Below, in pieces: positions 45,461 through 57,458 of a stretch of DNA of 64,000 nucleotides. This DNA is from Lineolata rhizophorae. Its lineage: Eukaryota; Ascomycota; Dothideomycetes; Lineolatales; Lineolataceae. Below the pieces are notes generated by a model. That model was not told the origin of the DNA and did no database searches. It saw only the letters and a list, made by a program, of their open reading frames with translations. A program made the translations under genes and the position numbers. Position 1 is the first letter of the stretch. Each line of letters starts with the position of its first letter. The stretch is taken from the NCBI GenBank assembly GCA_010093515.1, contig MU001688.1, positions 598,223-662,222 on the forward strand, in the 5' to 3' direction.

Positions 45461-46371
45461 AGAGGGCACGCTAGGAACTGCGTGAGAATGCGTAAGTTGC
45501 TGCACCTTGTCTGATAGGGTTTCGATTCAATCAGCAGATTTTGCCAGCTTACTTAATGCAGGATATTTTGGCCATCGAAGGCCATTAACAAGATATTTGA
45601 GCTTCATGAAGTTATCAATATCTAAATTCACTGGAGAGACGGATATCATGTTGTCAGAGATGTTGGGTTCAAGCTATTCCGGGATTGTCAAGGCTTCGTC
45701 TTACCTACGAAGGTGGGGTTAGACCATGGTTCGGGGATGATGCTAGGCTTGGGCCCATTGCTACTCATACTGTTTTTCATTCACTTTCTTTTGATATTCA
45801 CTATAGCTTTCCCACAAAACCGTAATCTTCCCTCCTCTTAGCCCCGCCCCTTGTCTGACGTTGTTTCATGTAGTTAGGTGGTAAAACAAAAAAAAGGTAG
45901 AAAGAAAGGCAGAAACAATAGAAAGGCGTTTTTTGGTTAACTCTTCATTTGGCATGAAATTCGTGGAACGGAAATGCAAAGTGGCTAGAAGGGTGGAACA
46001 ATCTGCTTGAAGTTCTTCATGCTTAACAATGGAAATGAAATAGTCTATTATAAGACATAGAACAGAGGAAAGGAGCTTTCGACGCTCGTATACTTACGAT
46101 GTGGTCTGATGAGGAAGAAGTTTGTCGTCTGGACGAGGTCGAATTTACGTCCGCTTCCATATCACGTGCCGATAAGATAGCAAGCTGCAACCTACTACCC
46201 CAAGCTCAGCTCGAACTTCCCCTACCAATCATTATCGACCAACCCACCTCGGCCCCTCCCCCCGTTCAACTTTCCGCCAGCCGTGCCCACGCCAGTCCAT
46301 CTCGTCCACGTGCATTCCCACCCTTATCGCTGAGGCAGACGCAGCCCTAGGCTGCTGCAAAGCGTTGCATC
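45461..46371. other. Intergenic region 45.5-46.4 kb
   Basis: It holds the 3' flank of the repeat protein and the vma7 promoter. A C/A-rich leader (46.2-46.37 kb) precedes the vma7 ATG. No further gene is seen. Confidence 0.6.
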
Positions 46372-46967
46372 ATGGCCGTCCCGCCCTCCCAGTACAAGGA
46401 CCGCGAGTTCATAGCCGTGATTGGGGACGAGGTGAGCTCGAGGTAGCTCCGGGGTGGTTGCTGGAGTTGGCAGCCTAATTTTCTGATGCATTTACATTGC
46501 GTAGGACTCGGTGACAGGCCTGCTACTTGCCGGCATCGGAGTGAGTTTGTTCGGAGGGTCTTATTTACGTGCTGGAGAGATTGCCTTGACTGACCAGCCG
46601 CTATTGCGCCGGAGCAGCACGTCACGCAGCCGCCGGACTCGCAAAAAAACTTTCTCGTCGTGGACGCCAAGACAGATACCGCCGCCATTGAGGAGGCTTT
46701 TGAGCGCTTTACGGAGCGCAAGGATATCGCCATCGTACTCATAAACCAACATGTAATGCCACCTAACTCACCTATTCCTAGCTACACAATATCGCCCGCC
46801 TTGACATTTCTAACACATGGGAACAGATTGCCGAGCGTATCCGTTTCCGCGTCGATAACTACACGGCCGCATTCCCGTCCCTACTTGAGATTCCCTCCAA
46901 AGACCACCCGTACGATCCGGAAAAGGATAGCGTGTTGCGTCGCGTGAGGAGGTTGTTTGGAGAATAA
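46372..46967 (+). CDS. vma7: V-type ATPase subunit F (Vma7)
   Basis: Four exons, 46372-46431, 46505-46540, 46618-46752 and 46827-46967, give 123 residues, the normal length. Subunit F sits in the central stalk of the cytosolic V1 sector and takes part in rotational coupling. Family motifs are clear across the junctions: [20 protein letters not shown], then [20 protein letters not shown], then [19 protein letters not shown], and the C-terminal [20 protein letters not shown]. All introns are phase 0 and 65-77 bp long. A polyadenylation AATAAA lies 88 bp downstream. Confidence 0.96.
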
Positions 46968-47360
46968 GTCAATTTACGAGCGTAGCCACGTCTCACTCAT
47001 GGCTAGTCTACGCTGATAGGGCTGTTTGAGTTGTATTGAGCGGCTTGCGGGGAGAATAAAGTAGGTGCGATAGGAGGACAACTAGATCATGGAATAGCGG
47101 ACCTGCTAAGGATAGTGTACTGGACTGAAGTTGCCGGGTAGAAGTGCTGCAAGAGCTTACATATAGGCTAAGTGGCTATTGTGCCTATGGAAAGACGAGG
47201 AGGAGATTATGGGGGCTTAGACGTGCGTACTTCAATGATGTAAATCTAACCTTATGTTGCATTCCAGACTGATTGACCTAAGAAAGCAGTGTGTTCTCGG
47301 CAACAGGAATGCTCGAAGTACTTTGTTTTCCTATTTTTGCCCGCAATTTTTGCCCGCAAT
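46968..47360. other. Convergent spacer vma7/DHCR24-like
   Basis: A short convergent 3' region containing the vma7 AATAAA. No gene is seen. Confidence 0.65.
47055..47060 (+). terminator. AATAAA polyadenylation signal of vma7
   Basis: A perfect AATAAA lies 88 bp after the vma7 stop codon. The cleavage site was not determined. Confidence 0.45.
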
Positions 47361-49199
47361 TCACTTCTGCTTCCCGGCCATCTTTGCTTTCAACAAATAA
47401 CCCTTCCCCTCCCCCCCGACTGCTGCCAATACACCTCTCAATCTACCTCTCTCGACTCTCTCTTCCTTCGCTCTCGTCTTCTCGAAAACACTCGGCACCC
47501 ACCCATGTGCCTCCGTCTTCTTCCTCACCTCTTCATACGCTTCCTTGTTATACACATCCCAGAATTCCTCTTCAGTATAATAAGCATTCGCGTAAAGCCA
47601 CTTAAACCCACCGAGCCTAGTGTGCAGCAGCTGCTCGAGGGAGCGATTCGTTTCGATGAAAGTGTCATGCGAAGGCGGACCCGGCCCCCAAATTCCCAGG
47701 TTCAGGAGGTGCGACGGCTTCTCAGCGGCGCTCCTATCCTCTCCCCACACATTCTGTGGCTTGCCGCCTGCACTTCTGTCCGCCGCGGCAAATGTCTCGT
47801 TCACCTCTCTCCTCCCTTTCGCTCCGACCCGCGCTCCCAATGGCACGCCTCCCGTCCCCTCCACCCGTAGCGGACACAACCAAATCGGCCAGACGCCCCC
47901 TTTTTTGCTCTGCCCGTGCCCAACCCCGCGCCCTTTCTCTTCCCGCCACCATTTCCCACCTATACTCCCGCCCGGCAGCTCCGACTCCACCCAATCAACG
48001 AGTTCAGCCACGCTCTCAAACGGCACCGCCACGTCCTGCACGAAGTAGCTCTGCGCGAAGCCAGACGCATTCCACGCACGATACAGGCGGCGGGTGCGCA
48101 TAAGAGGGTCGAGTAGGCAGCGGGTCAAGCGGGTGAAGGGCGTGTGGAAGAGCGGGAAAGCGTAGGATGCGGTCCAGAAGGCGCCGCGGTCGAAGCGGAA
48201 GAGGTACGAGGGAAGGGGGGTGAGGAAGGTGGCGATGGGTTGCTGCTGTTCGGATCCGTTGGCTGCGGGCAAGGAAGGACGGGAGGACGAGGCGGCTCTC
48301 TTGGACAGCTTGTCGATGTAGATGTAGAACCATTCGTCCCTAGCACGGTCGAAGCGGACCGTTTTCAGACCCTTCGCATCCGGAGACTCGGCGTCGACCA
48401 TACGGGCCGAAACAATGGCGCCTCTATCCCGTGCAAAGAGCATTCCATCTAAGAACTGGACTTCTCTCTCCTTCTGCCCCACATCCCCTCGCCCCTCGTA
48501 CTTCAAACCCCGTCCCATCTCCCGCCTAACCACATCCAGTCCGTCTCCCACGCCCCCAACGCCCCAAACCTCGCACCTAACCCACCTCCCCGCCCTCACC
48601 AACCCCACCTCCAACCCCGTGACGACCGCCACGCTTCCAAAGCTCCCCGCTACGCCCCAAAACAGCTTGCGACCCTCCTCGCCTCCCTCGCCATCGGGCC
48701 GCACGTCCCGTAGCACGCGGCCCTCCTCGTCCGGCAGCACGACCTCGACCCGCTCGACCGTCTGGTCGAAGAAGCCGTGCACAAACGAGCTCGACTCCCC
48801 CGCCACGCCCGCGAACGCGCCGCCCGCAGTTATGCCCGGGAACTCGGGCACGACTGGCGGCACGAGCGGTGGGTCGTGGGCGAGAGTAGCGCGTACAAGG
48901 GCATCGAAGGGGACGTTGGGCTCTAAGAAGGCTGTGTAGGGGTACTTGGGTTTAGCGGTCGGTGAGCTGGTGCCGGCGCTGGTGCTAGTGGTGCTGGTGC
49001 GAGTTATGCTGAGCACGTGGTTGAGGGCGGAAGTGTCGACGATGCGGTCGCGTGCGAATGAGGTGATGCGCGTCGAGTTGGTGCTGCCGTGGTAGACTTT
49101 GAAAGGGGTTTTGGAGCGTGCGAAGCGGGATACCGAGGCAGAGATGCCGGACACAGCCGTATTGTGGGCGTCGAGGTCGTAAGGTGATGATGGAGACAT
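47361..49199 (-). CDS. DHCR24-like FAD-dependent oxidoreductase
   Basis: A single exon of 612 residues. The ATG at 49199 (MSPSSPYDLDAHN) is preferred over the one 27 codons upstream, whose extra sequence is unconserved-looking. The N-terminal PCMH-type FAD domain is seen in PFKVYHGSTNSTR, TAFLEPNVPFDALVRATLA, LVPPVVPEFPGITAGGAFAG and GESSSFVHGFFDQTVERVEV. This pattern belongs to the delta-24 sterol reductase (DHCR24/DIMINUTO) group. The C-terminal half retains WPIWLCPLR and LYANAYYTEEEFWDVYN, also typical of the group. The animal and plant enzymes reduce the sterol side chain. Ergosterol synthesis does not need that step, so the fungal substrate is uncertain. I see no clear N-terminal membrane anchor. 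Confidence 0.85.
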   Translation of the reverse strand: MSPSSPYDLDAHNTAVSGISASVSRFARSKTPFKVYHGSTNSTRITSFARDRIVDTSALNHVLSITRTSTTSTSAGTSSPTAKPKYPYTAFLEPNVPFDALVRATLAHDPPLVPPVVPEFPGITAGGAFAGVAGESSSFVHGFFDQTVERVEVVLPDEEGRVLRDVRPDGEGGEEGRKLFWGVAGSFGSVAVVTGLEVGLVRAGRWVRCEVWGVGGVGDGLDVVRREMGRGLKYEGRGDVGQKEREVQFLDGMLFARDRGAIVSARMVDAESPDAKGLKTVRFDRARDEWFYIYIDKLSKRAASSSRPSLPAANGSEQQQPIATFLTPLPSYLFRFDRGAFWTASYAFPLFHTPFTRLTRCLLDPLMRTRRLYRAWNASGFAQSYFVQDVAVPFESVAELVDWVESELPGGSIGGKWWREEKGRGVGHGQSKKGGVWPIWLCPLRVEGTGGVPLGARVGAKGRREVNETFAAADRSAGGKPQNVWGEDRSAAEKPSHLLNLGIWGPGPPSHDTFIETNRSLEQLLHTRLGGFKWLYANAYYTEEEFWDVYNKEAYEEVRKKTEAHGWVPSVFEKTRAKEERVERGRLRGVLAAVGGEGKGYLLKAKMAGKQK

Positions 49200-50300
49200 G
49201 CCTAGAATTGAACGAGAGGAGATACGCCTGTTGAATTGTCGTGAACAGCGTGAATTTGGCAGTAGATATGAGACGACCAAAGTGAAATGGTGTATACAGT
49301 GTCTCCGTCAATACCTCTATGCACTATGGCAGCGTTGACGACAGAATGAAAGTGCTACGGTGCCGTTGGGTTGCAAACTTATTTGTAAACGAGCGAAATA
49401 AAATGGAAGACACGACAAAAGCACTTGACGTGATCCCAGACTTCGCGATTCTACGACGAGATTTTGGACCATGTACACTATGAGTATCTCTACTTTGTTC
49501 GAGGGCAAAGGAACGAATCGTAGTTGACGACGGAGACGAGTCGTCAAAGTATCGCCAAGCCCCGGACATCCCCGACCAATTAGAAGCGCTCACTGCTATG
49601 CTTCATGGCGTGGCTCTATTGGCCAAAAGACATCTCTTCGTGGTGGAGGTCAGACTGGTTGTAAATAGGTGCGTTCGATGAGCCATGAAAAACATAATTT
49701 CTCCTTCAGAACTGAAGTGGTCTGGCACGTATACTATACAAATCTCCAAGCGTCTTCCCATCCATAGTCCTAGAATCGAAACACAATGCCTTCCTCGAAA
49801 GTCCACATCCCATCATAATCTCAAACCACCAGAACCCGTCCCAATGCACCTGACAAGTCATGCTAGAAATTAATCAGAGTCTCATCTTCCAATTCCGAAC
49901 AAAATAGAAAACGTCAGAACCAGACCTCGCTCATAGTCCATGCACAATAGCTTTACAAGAGAATAAGAGCACCAAAGCCCTTGTTGACCACCCACACCGT
50001 AACCACAAGCCCAACCCACGGCCAGAATTAGAAAAAGAAATTACACCTACTCAAGCTATGTACTTCCACTTAGCTCGACTAGGCGCTCCGAGCTCATCTA
50101 CTCAGCACGAGCTCACCTACATACTACATCCATCCTTGCTTTGAATTCCGCATCAAAAGCCACGAGAATTAACAACCCCACATCCTCTCCCTACAACATC
50201 TTTACAGCATTCCCACCAAATCACCATAATCCTGCCACCTTCATAGTACATTCTCCCATCAGCACAAAATCATCTCAACCCAGAAAGTGTCGCCGCACCC
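49200..50300. other. Intergenic region 49.2-50.3 kb
   Basis: It holds the DHCR24-like promoter and the nup170 3' flank, both minus-strand genes. The sequence is AT-rich with frames under 90 codons. No gene is supported. Confidence 0.6.
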
Positions 50301-53300
50301 TCACATCCCCCCCAACTCCACCTTCCTCACCAACTCCTCCAGTACATCCGCCCTCACCTCCCCGACCGCGCCATCCCGTCCTGCCAGCCACCCCTGTCCC
50401 ACAATCTCCCTCAGCGCCTCCGCCACTCTCTCCTGGCCCTCTGGCCCGCCGCAGACCCACTCCCCGCTCGCCTCGCTCCGCTCGACCCAGTTGCACACCA
50501 CGTACACCAGGTTGGCCGCCACCAGCCGACGCCCGGCCCTACTCGTGAAGGGCTCCATGTCCGCGAATGCCAGGACCTCGTACACGGCGTAGAGCGCGTC
50601 GGGAGGGACGCCAAGGTCGAACATGACGGTGGGGACCCAGTGGGGCGGCGGTGGCGGCGGCGGCGGATACTCGTTCGGGTCGAGCTGGGCGAGTGCGCCG
50701 CCTCCGCCGTTGTTGTTGCCGGCCGCGCCGCCGCGCGGTAGCATCGACGTCGGGTCCGTAGTCGCCGTGACGCTCCACCGCTCCAGCATCGGTACCAGCA
50801 TGTCGACCGGGAACACCGCGTCGTCCATCCCGAGCCGGCTGCCTAGCGCGCGTACCTGCTCTGATAGCGCGGCCCACGGCGCCGGCCGGTTGCGCCACAA
50901 GGCGAGATTAATGCGGGTAGCAGCGTCCGCGGCACCGCCGCGGCGCTGGCGCTGGACCTGGCGCTCGAGGGCGCGGCGCTCTGCCGCGCCCAGGACTTCA
51001 CGCTCCGCCACGACTTTTTCAAGCAAGCACTGCCATGTGGACCGTATATGAGCCTGATTGCGGTACTGGCTGATCTTGTAGAGGACTAGGCAGATGTCGT
51101 AGTAGCCCGCTTCGTCAGCGAAGTCGTGGTAGAGGGATTCGACGGTGCGGATGGGTCCATTGAGCATCTGAATGGCGCGCTCGCGATTCTCCGCTGTCAG
51201 ACGCGGGTGGTGCGGAACGCGCTCGAGAAGCTCTGCCTGCACAGCCGCCATGTCAAGAAGATCCGAGGCTTCAGCGAGAAGCTCCTGACGAGAGAGACGC
51301 GAATCGGTGGCGGCGAAAGATCCAGCGGGGCTAGCGCCACGCGGGCCGGTGAGAGTGGAGAGCATACTGCTATCTGGAGAACGCAAGGCGCCCATGTTTG
51401 CACTAATGCCAAAGCCCGTCGATGCATTCGTCTTGGCCCAACCCAAGTACTCGATGCGCTTGGAAAGCGGAATCTCGAAAGCGTCGCTCTTTGCAAGCTT
51501 GAGTTGCACTACAGCAGCGTCGAAGAAGCAGTTGTAGCGTGCAAAGTAGCGCCAAAGCAAGTCGGCATGGTCGAGGCGTTCATCGGCTTTGGACTGGAGA
51601 TAGGCAACCACGGCCGGGGATCGGATGTCGAGCAGGCGCTCCTCCCAACCCTGCGCCACATACCAATCGAAGAGATTCGTCTGGAAGAGCTCATCGGTTG
51701 AGTTGTGGATTTCCTCGTACGCCTCGGCTTTTCGGCGCGCGACCGGATGGTGCGGGTCGGCGAGGTGCTCCGGCCGGGTTCTAGCGACTGACGCATCGAC
51801 GGCATTGATGATGTCGTGAATTAGGTTATAGCACTCCGTACGCTTCTCGAATTGCTTCTGGCGGTCATCCTGCCCCAGAAAAAACTGTTAGACCCGAGAC
51901 TCAAATGTCCTGCACAATCAAAATAAGTAAAGGGAAAGGTCACTCACAGCCTGAGGCATTCCAGCCCTAACCCAAGCCGCCGCCTGTCCAGCTCGATCCA
52001 CCATGCTCGCACACCGCAGCACCAATCTCACCGCCCCAGCGAAAAATTCCATCTCCACATACTGCGCAACAGCGGTTTTAAGCTGCTCGCCCGTCAAGGC
52101 GCTAGCTACCTGCTGGAACAGTAGCAAGCTCTCATTAAGCAAGCTCCGACCACCCTCGGTCGCAGCACCCGCCTCAGCTGCCTTGGTCAGCAGCTCCTGC
52201 GCCTTGAATACAACCACGTCATCCGCGGAGCAGAAGGAGCCACAGCGACGACGAAGAGCTTCAGCAACGCTGTCCACATTAGCGCCGCGCGCAATGCTAC
52301 GGTTGACAATGGCCTTGACCAGCTCGCGAGCCAAGTCACGGCCGGGGGTTGACGTAAAGAGCTGCTCGTAGGTCAACTCGCGGGCGCGTTGGCGCTGGGT
52401 ATCGGGGAGCGAGAGAAGAATGTCAGCAGCGGCGCGGGCTGCGACGGCGCCCTCACCTTCGAATAGTACGAGCACGAAAGAGAGGCCCTCGATGACTGAG
52501 ACGATGAGCTTGACTAATGCATCAAGAGCGCGATGCTCGCCCTGCAGCGCTACTTCTTCCTGCTTGGTCGCAGCGCGTGCAAGCGCCGTTTCGCCGGGTC
52601 CAGCCAAACCGTCAATGTATGCCTTGTTTCTGCTGAGAAATTCCTGGAGTGCGGCCAAGTCGCGCTGAATAGAGCGGAGCTTGTCGACTAGAACAGTGCT
52701 CTTAACTTCCAGCCCTCCACCAGGAATAACTTTCTCCTCCATCACCTTCTCCTTCCAGACTCTGCGCACCAGTCGCGCCACGTACAATGCGATACCATCG
52801 TGTCGCGGAGACGGGCGCACGTTCTCGACGGGATTGGCATGGCCGCCAAAAGCCATGATGGCGTTTTCGTTGAGCGTGGGCTTTCCACCCTGCTCGATGA
52901 AGACACGGCGCGCAAAGTCAAGCACATCCGGGTCGTTCACGCCTGATACACGACCATCAGCGCCGGCTGCAGTTGAGGCTCCCCCACCCGAGACAGCCTG
53001 CCCGCAAGCGACCGCCAACGCCGTCGCCGTAGTCTCGGTGCGGCCATATCGGCGTATAAACCTCACTGTATCAGCCGCATCTTGGGTTCCTTCTAGTCCA
53101 GCACCGCGTCTCGCAACGGCTGCGAACACGTCCACGAGCCTCCTGCGCCTAAACGTATGTACGCCCGTGTTCGTCAGAATAGCGATTTCTGCGATGGGCT
53201 TGTCGAACTGGATGGCCATCTCGTTGCCGAAGCCGAGCGGCATCTTCTCGGCGCCGCCACTACCCTCGCTCACAACGCCCACGTCCTCAGCTCGACTGCC

Positions 53301-55064
53301 CAAGTCACACCAGAGCCCAGTTTCGAAGTACCGCGACATCTGTTGCGGCTCGGCCGGACGCGCCATGCGGCCACTGTCAGGGGCTGACAAAAACAACTCG
53401 TCCGAGGGAGCAGCGGCATGCGCGGCGACGAAGCAGAAAAAGTAGCCAGGCGGAAATCTCGCGGCACGGCGCGTGACTATCAGGGCCCTCGAGTTGGTAT
53501 CGATAATAGGCTGGTTGGCTGCGTATGGACCACCCGGCTGTTGCTGGATGGTGCGTTGTTGCGGCTGGCCGTTGGCCGCAGTGGCCGGAGGGAATTTAAC
53601 ATGGTGAACAGCCATGCTCGTAGGCGGGCTGGTAGCATCGGTAGCATAGTAACCTGATGTCGCGCTCATGAAGATGCGGCAGCCGGTCGAAGTGATGATC
53701 ATGAGGTTAAGGCGGGAGGACTCGGTCGCGGAGATAGCGGCGATGGAGGCGATGTCGGTAGTCGGGTCGATGAGATCGGTACGGGCCACCATGTGTTGGA
53801 TGCTAGTGCGGATGGCCATGAAAGTCATGGTAATGCAGCAGTCGAAGCTTATTTCGCTGCGCATGTGAAATACGCGTATCGTTGACTCGGATGAAAGAAC
53901 GTAGAGTAGGCTGCGTGTGTCGTCGGCCACCATTTGGACGACGTGTTCATGCGGCGGTCGCACTGAAAATGGAATAGAGGGCATGACGGATTGAAGCCGT
54001 GTGCTTGTGTGGCAGATCTTCGAACACCGGTTTTGGAACCATCTCTCCTCCTGTTGGTAGGTCATCTCGTATACGTCGTTTGAGTTGCGTCCGGCAAAGA
54101 AAATTCTTCCATCCCTGCCATCTTCGATAACGCTCACGTCGATTCCGCGCGTAGGTACGGACATGCGCGTTTGAAACAGCTCCACCCCGTATACGCCTCC
54201 AGGACCTTTCTTGCATTCCATACCCAATAGGGTGATCTCCTGGGTCGTTCCAATAGCAAGTAAATGAGTAATGCGGTTGGTGAAGACTCCTTTTTTAGGT
54301 TTGATCATGCGAACAGCCGTCACATTATAGGCCTGCTCTTCGAAACCGATAAGTTCAGGGTTTGGGTTAGTGTAGTCCCACATATAGAGCGAATTGTCGA
54401 TGCTGATCCAGGCATGGTGGATCTCAGCTAACAGGCCCATCATAGTATTGACCTGGGCCCGATTGTACTGTTCGAAAATGCGATCCGGTATTGGGAAACG
54501 GCGGACACGCTCGAAGGGTGCCCAGGCCTGAGAGGCGGTCGTCAAATCATATTCGGAGGAAATGCCTTCTACACATCGAGATTCCACGTCAGCAACAGTT
54601 CACATTTGGCGACTCTTTTGCAAGGCATAGACAGGCAGAAAAGAGAATAGCAAAAAGTGGATCGCTAACAAAAAGAATTGAAGTAAAGCGCATGGCTTGA
54701 ATTCGAACGTTGTCTGAACTTTAAAACAACACCACTTACGCGTAACATAATTATCGAGCTCCGGAAATCGCGATTCTCGAGTTAGGTTCTCATTAACTGC
54801 TCGCGCTGCGCGCTCAACAGGCGTGATCGACTGTGCTGTCTGCCTGCCTGCGCTAGACGGCCTCGAGTTTTGCTGTCCTGCTTGCTGCGCGTTCTGTACG
54901 CCGGCAGCCGCTGCTCCTCCAGCGGCGCCGGAGGGAGCCCTATATACGGGCGGCCGAAAGGGCTGATCGGCATTTCCTCCAAAGCCTCTATCGTGTCGGT
55001 TGGGCGCCGGCGTGTTCATGTAGAGGCCCGGCATGGGTCGCTGGGGCGTGCCCGGCGCAGCCAT
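50301..55064 (-). CDS. nup170: Nucleoporin Nup170/Nup155
   Basis: Exons on the minus strand are 55064-54740, 54568-51948 and 51869-50301, giving 1504 residues. This scaffold nucleoporin of the inner ring links the nuclear pore to the membrane and other ring members. The first intron (171 bp) joins YVT to QGISSEYDL, matching the conserved Nup155 start. The N-terminal beta-propeller (about 110-550) includes FPIPDRIFEQYNRAQVNTMM and GLLAEIHHAWISIDNSLYMW. The C-terminal alpha-solenoid includes DAAVVQLKLAKSDAFEIPLS. The second intron separates AAWVRAGMPQA from the DDRQKQFEKR helix. The first 105 residues are disordered and Gly/Ala/Gln-rich. A short Gly/Asn and eight-Pro insertion near the C-terminus is low-complexity. 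The gene is divergent from nur1. Confidence 0.95.
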
Positions 55065-55819
55065 AGAGGCTACCGTGAAGCGATGATGTCTGCGGACGTA
55101 GAGGAAGTCGAAAGAGGACCCTTGAGGTGATAAGCTGATTAACGAGGCGTGACTAGGAACAACAAGTGACGAGCGAGGAGGGTTAGGGCTTTTGCGCCAG
55201 AAGAACGGTGACGGAGGTGAACAAAGAAGCCAGCGCCCGAGTTGGCAGCGACAAAGGATGCGCCAAGGCGCGCGGCAGCCGAAGCTGCGGTTTGACGGAT
55301 CGCGGAGCACTTAGCTAGCGGCGGGAGCCACTATGGCAGCGGGGGGATCTCGCGATGAGGCCGTAAACTATGTGCGACAGGAAGATGGGAAGCTATGATT
55401 GTGGAGTTGAAGGTCGTCGGGCAGAGAAAAAAGAGGCTGGCTGGGCGCGTTCGGCGCGCGCATCTCGCTTCGGCGCTGAGCTTGGACCCCTGCAGGGGTC
55501 GCAGCTTCTTCGCTTACCGGGGTTCAGCTTCCCCGGACCACACCTGTCGCGCCTACCGTAAACAACACCACTTCCAGGTTCTCCCGTTGCCGGCCTCCTT
55601 CCTAATAATTTACCTTTTCTACTGTCCGCTCGTAGCTCTTCCGCCTGCACTCCTCCTCTTCCACTTCCTTCTATGTGCTTCTACAGCATGACTCGTCCTT
55701 AGAGAGTATTTTCCATTTGTTCAACCCTCGCGGCGAGTCCCGCGCGACTCGAGCCCCGCAGCCGCTTTTCTTCTCGCCATCGGTATTTGCTCTCAGCAAA
55801 GAGCTTCACCACCTTCGCC
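55065..55819. promoter_or_regulatory. Bidirectional promoter region nup170/nur1
   Basis: 755 bp separate the two start codons. The nur1-proximal 250 bp is C/T-rich and the nup170-proximal part is mixed. No specific binding site is claimed. The two genes both act at the nuclear envelope, so co-regulation is plausible. Confidence 0.45.
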
Positions 55820-57458
55820 ATGCCGCGCCTGGTGCGACGCGCGCCACTGCGCGACCGCATCTTAGCGTATCTCGACCCGGTTGAATTCTTCCTGTGGCTA
55901 TCCGAAGAGCTAAACAGCAACGGATGGGACGAGCAGTTGAAGAATTACTCCGTCCCTCTAGCCATTGTTCTGCATCTGGTCTTTCTAGTATCACATGCCT
56001 ATGGCGCCGATAGCTTCCGGTCGGGAGACAACTACGTTTTTGAAGACGAGCGACCGTCATTTGGCTTTGGCTTTGGCTTGATCGTGAGCAACCCTTTCCA
56101 ATGCGTATACCTACTCGCCCTGCCTACTAACATTCTTCGCAAAGTTTCTCTTCATCTCTAATTCTCTCGCCTTCTTGTCCCTCCTCAATGCTATCTATAC
56201 CTTCACTCGGAAACGCCACTACCGCCTCTTTGAAGCTCCGCTTGACCTCCCGCCCTCGACTCCCTCTGCCCGTCGCGTCCGCGTCGACTCGTCCCCTCTC
56301 GCATCCTCTCCCCTCCGTTACCTCGCCTCCGTTCTCAACTCTGTCGGCGCGAGCGATATGGCGGGCCGGAACCCATATCGCTCCGACCATACCCGTACAC
56401 GTTTCCAGCAACAACAGCGCGGCGACGTCTGGGAGATTGCAGTCTGGGATCCAACACCTATGTGCCTGCGCATGTTCTGCCTCTTCTCTCCAGGCCATAT
56501 CATCCTCTACTATCTCCTTCTCCCGGCGCGCCCGCGAACTCCTGCCACCACCGCCGACGTTATCTGCGCGCTACTCCTATCGGCGCTGCTCGCACTCCAA
56601 CTCTCCTGGCTAGCGAGCTCGTTCGCGCAGCAGGCCAAGGATACAGCGCTCGTGCACAAGGAGGTTCTCAACGAATACGACACCAAGTTCGTGCATCCGA
56701 GCCTGCGCCCGCTAGTCCGCGACGTGGGCGTGCAGTGCGGTCTCGAGGATGCCACCTCTAGACACAGCAGAAGCGGAAATCGGCAGTACTCGACGCCGCC
56801 GAACAAGTCGCGCGAAGTCGACACGTACACGCCGACCGTGATCCTCAGCCGCGGCTTCCGTCCCAACCCAAACCCCGCCTACGCTGCCCAGTACGACCCC
56901 GACAACGCCGGCCGCGACGCCATGCCGCACCGCCGTACGTCGTTCGGCCCCACCGCCGGCGTCCCCGCCGCTTCCTCGTACCAGCAGCCCGGCGGCCAGT
57001 TCCGCACCCCGCAGGGCCAGTTGCACCTCCGCCAGCCGCCGTCGTCGTACGTTGCACCGAGCTCAACGGCGACTAGCACGACGACGACGGGAGTCGATCC
57101 ACCGAGTTCGCCGATTCGCGTGTCGAGTCGGCCGCCAGTCGGGACTTCGGGCATGGGTGACGGGGGCAGCTTGGGCGTGTTTAGCCATGCGTCGAGTCCG
57201 CTCAAGAAGGCGGCGAGCGCGCAAGGACTGAGGGACAGGGGAGGGTATGGATATGAGCAGGGCCACAGTTATAAATATGACGGTGTGGAGGAGAGGAGGG
57301 GGCACCAGGGTGGGGGAAAGAGGAGAGAAGGGAGCCCGTTGAAAAGGATGAGTACGCCTAGCGGGGCCATGAGTGGTGCCGGAGCGGAGTACGAGAGGGG
57401 AAATCCGAGGTCGGGGTATTTGAGGCAAGGACATGGAGCCGGAGACGGGCGAAGGTAA
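55820..57458 (+). CDS. nur1: Nuclear rim protein Nur1 (Mug154/DUF2418 family)
   Basis: Exons 55820-56083 and 56145-57458 give 525 residues. Nur1 is an inner-nuclear-membrane protein that, with Src1/Heh1, tethers silent chromatin such as rDNA and telomeres at the nuclear rim. The domain opens with RDRILAYLDPVEFFLWLSEE. Four hydrophobic segments follow, near residues 47-67, 89-108 (FLFISNSLAFLSLLNAIYTF), 194-215 and 227-250. A conserved soluble part contains DVWEIAVWDPTPMCLRMFC and KDTALVHKEVLNEYDTKFVH. The last 240 residues are a Ser/Thr/Pro/Gly-rich disordered tail with an STPSG/SPLK-rich end. The 61-bp intron has a CTAAC branch site and ends AAG. Membership was assigned by pattern. Confidence 0.87.
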
